Source of the DNA: Muribaculaceae bacterium
GTDB taxonomy: Bacteria; Bacteroidota; Bacteroidia; Bacteroidales; Muribaculaceae
Length of the DNA stretch: 8,128 nt
Assembly: GCA_029052265.1 (NCBI GenBank)
Contig: JAIDJJ010000057.1
Coordinates: 1-8,128, forward strand
Direction of reading: 5' to 3'
Shown piece by piece: positions 5,596 through 8,128 of this stretch. A program made the position numbers and the translations under genes. How positions within the stretch are numbered: position 1 is the stretch's first letter; each line of letters opens with the position of its first letter. The notes beneath the pieces were generated by a model, which was not told where the DNA came from, ran no database searches, and saw nothing but the letters and a program-made list of their open reading frames with translations.

Positions 5596-6390
5596 TTATT
5601 CATGCGCCGGGTTGATCTCAAGTCCGAGTGCCGACTCTATATAGCCGAATGTGGTCAGTATTTCCGGTCCTTCAGTAGTGATAAGCACTGTGTGCTCATA
5701 ATGTGCTGATGGCTTCCTGTCTCGCGTGCGGCATTCCCACCCGTTTGACTCTATTACCACATTCTTACTCCCGAGATTGATCATCGGTTCTATCGCTATG
5801 CACATCCCGGGCTTGAGTACCGGGCCGATACCCCGTCTGCCGAAATTCGGAACTTCAGGGTCTTCATGCATGCTTTTTCCAATGCCGTGACCACACATTT
5901 CTCGCACTACGCTATAGCCTGCGCGTTCGCAATATGTCTGGACCGCATTTGAGATATCTCCGACTCTCTTGCCTGCCTGTGCCGCCGAAATCCCGATATA
6001 AAGGGATTCCTTTGTCACTTTCAGCAACCGTGCTGTCTTCTCGTCTATCTCCCCTATCGGGAACGTGTAACAGCTGTCGCCGTTAAATCCGTCAAGCTCC
6101 ACAACACAATCGGTCCCTACAATATCCCCTTCCCGGAGTTCATATCCGGAAGGGAAACCATGCACGACTGTCTCATTGACCTCTATGCACAATGTCCCGG
6201 GGAAACCATGATAACCCAGGCAAGCGGGTTTACCCCCGTTGTCGAGGATAAACTCCCTTGCTATGTTGTCAAGTTTGCGGGTGGTGACGCCGGGCTTTGC
6301 CCATTTCGCCACTTCTCCAAGTGTACGGCTAACCAGATCGCAGGCTGCTCGCATCTTGATTATCTCTTCGGCTGTCTTGATATAGATCAT
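5596..6390 (-). CDS. map: Methionine aminopeptidase, type I
   Basis: This enzyme removes the initiator methionine from new proteins with a small second residue, after deformylation. The 264-residue, cytosolic, pita-bread-fold protein has all five metal ligands: D94 (VGTDCVV), D105 (NGDSCYTF), H168 (MCGHGIG), E201 (AIEPM) and E232 (YEHTV). Each sits at a constant offset of three from E. coli D97, D108, H171, E204 and E235. H77 (NETVVHG) and H175 (MHEDP) match substrate-contact histidines. The length equals E. coli Map (264), with no N-terminal zinc-finger extension, so this is the simple type Ia form. It starts 18 bp after secY and is followed by infA. Unlike the Firmicutes order, there is no adk between secY and map. 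Confidence 0.97.
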   Translation of the reverse strand: MIYIKTAEEIIKMRAACDLVSRTLGEVAKWAKPGVTTRKLDNIAREFILDNGGKPACLGYHGFPGTLCIEVNETVVHGFPSGYELREGDIVGTDCVVELDGFNGDSCYTFPIGEIDEKTARLLKVTKESLYIGISAAQAGKRVGDISNAVQTYCERAGYSVVREMCGHGIGKSMHEDPEVPNFGRRGIGPVLKPGMCIAIEPMINLGSKNVVIESNGWECRTRDRKPSAHYEHTVLITTEGPEILTTFGYIESALGLEINPAHE

Positions 6391-6408
6391 TAGCTTACTG
6401 AACTGACT

Positions 6409-7746
6409 TTAGAATGCTGCACTGCCTGTTGTGCGTCCTTTTATACGACCGTCCTTCATAAGACCGTCATAGTGACGCATGAGCAGGTGCCCTTCAACTA
6501 TTCTCAAGGTGTCGAGAATTACGCCTACCATGATCAGGAGAGATGTGCCTCCGAAGAATGCGGCGAACTGACGGTTGAGACCACACACGTGTGCGATCGC
6601 AGGAAGTATGGCCACGATGCCGAGGAAAATTGAACCCGGAAGGGTGCTTCTCGACATGATTGAATCCAGATATTCTACGGTCGGCTTGCCGGGCTTGATA
6701 CCCGGGATGAATCCGTTGTTGCGTTTCATATCTTCTGCCATCTGTGCGGGACGCACGGTGATTGCGGTGTAAAAATATGTGAAGGCCACAATCATTATGA
6801 AATATACCAGATTATACCAGAATCCGTAGAGATCGGTAAGAGCTCCGAAGAATCCGGTCTGATCCGGACTAAAGCCTACAAGAGTAACCGGAATAAACAT
6901 GATTGCCTGAGCAAAAATGATCGGCATAACTCCGGCTGCATTCACCTTTAATGGGATGTATTGGCGCGCGCCTCCATATTGCTTGTTGCCCTGGATGCGT
7001 TTTGCATATTGCACAGGCACCTTGCGTGTGCCCTGAACGAGTAATACGGCACCGGCTATTACGGCTACAAGAATGACAAGCTCTACAAGGAAAATCACCA
7101 ATCCGCCACCTGCTGAATTCATGAGACGACCGGTAAATTCCTGAATGACTGCCTCTGGGAAACGTGCCATGATACCGATAAGGATGATAAAAGAGATACC
7201 GTTGCCGATACCCTTCTGGTCAATCCTTTCGCCAAGCCACATGATGAACATTGAACCCGCCGCAAGGACGATCGTCATGAACACCACAGTCCAGAATCCC
7301 ATTTCCACGTGACCCCCGGCCGCCTGAACCTGATACTTGAGGTTCATCAGATAGGCGGGTCCCTGAAGGACAAGAATAAGCACTGTGAGATAACGGGTGT
7401 ACTGATTCAGTTTCATTCGCCCGCTCTCCCCTTCACGCTGCATCTTCTGAAACGCCGGAAGAACCATGCCGAGAAGCTGTATCACAATCGATGCAGTGAT
7501 ATAAGGCATGATACCCAACGCGAAGATTGACGCCTGAGAGAACGCACCGCCCGAGAACATGTCGAGAAGCTGCATCAACCCGTCTGACGTGAAGTTTTTC
7601 AGCGCCATGAGCTCATCAGGGTTTATCCCCGGCAAGACCACGTAGCACCCGAAACGGTAGATGATCACAAGCAGAAGGGTAATCCCTATCCGCCTGCGAA
7701 GATCTTCCACGCTCCAGATGTTTTTTATTGTCTGTGTAAATCCCAT
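6409..7746 (-). CDS. secY: Protein translocase channel subunit SecY
   Basis: SecY is the pore of the general secretion channel in the inner membrane and works with SecE, SecG and the SecA motor. The 445 residues carry about ten membrane segments (first about 19-38, last about 400-415). The plug region and second segment lie in about 55-97, including GGAFSQASIFALGIMPYITA (66-85). The cytoplasmic loop RKVPVQYAKR (241-250) and the later loop NGFIPGIKPG (344-353) face SecA and the ribosome. In the latter, K351 stands where E. coli has the functionally important R357; I believe Lys is usual in this group. Length is normal (E. coli 443). It starts 5 bp after rplO, so expression is linked to ribosome production. 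Confidence 0.98.
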   Translation of the reverse strand: MGFTQTIKNIWSVEDLRRRIGITLLLVIIYRFGCYVVLPGINPDELMALKNFTSDGLMQLLDMFSGGAFSQASIFALGIMPYITASIVIQLLGMVLPAFQKMQREGESGRMKLNQYTRYLTVLILVLQGPAYLMNLKYQVQAAGGHVEMGFWTVVFMTIVLAAGSMFIMWLGERIDQKGIGNGISFIILIGIMARFPEAVIQEFTGRLMNSAGGGLVIFLVELVILVAVIAGAVLLVQGTRKVPVQYAKRIQGNKQYGGARQYIPLKVNAAGVMPIIFAQAIMFIPVTLVGFSPDQTGFFGALTDLYGFWYNLVYFIMIVAFTYFYTAITVRPAQMAEDMKRNNGFIPGIKPGKPTVEYLDSIMSRSTLPGSIFLGIVAILPAIAHVCGLNRQFAAFFGGTSLLIMVGVILDTLRIVEGHLLMRHYDGLMKDGRIKGRTTGSAAF

Positions 7747-7751
7747 TTTAA

Positions 7752-8128
7752 TTAGTTTTTGCTGACGGTTCCACCTGCTGCAGTGATAGCTTCCTCTGCC
7801 TTCTTGGAGAATGCGTCTGCCTGCACTTCAAGAGCACGGCTTATCGCACCATTGGCGAGGATCTTCACTAAAGCTCTTTTCGGAGCGAGACCTGCAGCAC
7901 GGAGATCGGCAACAGTAACTTTGGTGAGGTTCTGAGCCTCTGCCAATGCCTCAAGAGCATCAAGGTTGATTGCCTTATATTCAACTCGGTTGATGTTCTT
8001 GAAACCAAACTTCGGCACACGGCGCTGAAGCGGCATCTGACCACCTTCAAAACCTACCTTGTGCTTGTAGCCCGAACGTGACTTCGCACCCTTGTGTCCG
8101 CGGGTGGAGGTGCCTCCGTAACCGGAGC
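7752..8128 (-). CDS. rplO: Large-subunit ribosomal protein L15 (uL15), N-terminus beyond the window
   Basis: L15 is a 50S assembly protein bound to several domains of 23S rRNA. The frame is open to the right edge of the window and yields 124 residues, so only the first part of the protein is missing. The visible start has the glycine-rich GGTSTRGHKGAKSRSGY stretch, then VGFEGGQMPLQRRVPKFGF, the diagnostic L15 core. The methionine at 8036 within GGQMPLQRR is internal and must not be taken as the start. The C-terminal domain contains VTVADLRAAGLAP and the LVKILANGAISRALEVQADA segment, ending TAAGGTVSKN. It lies 5 bp before secY, the usual spc order. Confidence 0.96.
   Translation of the reverse strand, partial: SGYGGTSTRGHKGAKSRSGYKHKVGFEGGQMPLQRRVPKFGFKNINRVEYKAINLDALEALAEAQNLTKVTVADLRAAGLAPKRALVKILANGAISRALEVQADAFSKKAEEAITAAGGTVSKN

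Noticed and set aside
7752..8036. rplO as a complete 94-codon gene from the ATG at 8036
   Set aside because: The frame continues upstream to the window edge with clear L15 sequence (GGTSTRGHKGAKSRSGY), so that methionine is internal.

Overview
The window looks like the end of the S10-spc-alpha ribosomal protein cluster of a Bacteroidota genome, most likely order Bacteroidales (possibly Muribaculaceae or a relative; I cannot fix the family from sequence alone). The grounds are the Bacteroidales-like protein sequences, the order secY-map-infA-rpmJ-rpsM-rpsK-rpsD-rpoA-rplQ, the lack of Shine-Dalgarno sites in front of the genes (A-rich leaders instead), a TAnnTTTG-type -7 box, and a DUF3109-type gene. 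Every gene I can support is on the minus strand, so transcription runs from the right end to the left end of the window.

Right part (8128 down to about 5200), end of the spc block: rplO (L15, N-terminus beyond the edge), secY, map (methionine aminopeptidase), infA (IF-1) and rpmJ (L36, only 38 codons). Gaps are 5 to 24 bp, which fits one transcript. Centre (5182 down to 2143), alpha block: rpsM, rpsK, rpsD, rpoA, rplQ. A candidate promoter lies between rpmJ and rpsM. The only long gap in the block, 129 bp in front of rpsD, can fold and may be an S4 autoregulatory leader. A strong intrinsic terminator (2079-2116) ends the operon after rplQ.

Left part: a 360-bp stretch without genes (1783-2142) holds that terminator and a 161-bp MITE-like element (1847-2007) with near-perfect terminal inverted repeats and a TTA target duplication. 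Then follows a separate two-gene unit: a cardiolipin synthase (cls) and, 5 bp later, the first 110 codons of a cysteine-rich DUF3109-like gene cut by the window edge.

Together the right and centre parts supply translation (L15, L36, S13, S11, S4, L17, IF-1), transcription (RNA polymerase alpha), protein export (SecY) and N-terminal methionine removal, that is, core growth functions under joint control. The cls unit is a membrane-lipid function unrelated to it. I see no hidden defence system, CRISPR array or RNA gene. The items worth a second look are the MITE-like insertion, the rpsD leader, the zinc-free forms of L36 and S4, the repeat-bearing tail of L17, and the cls/DUF3109 pairing.
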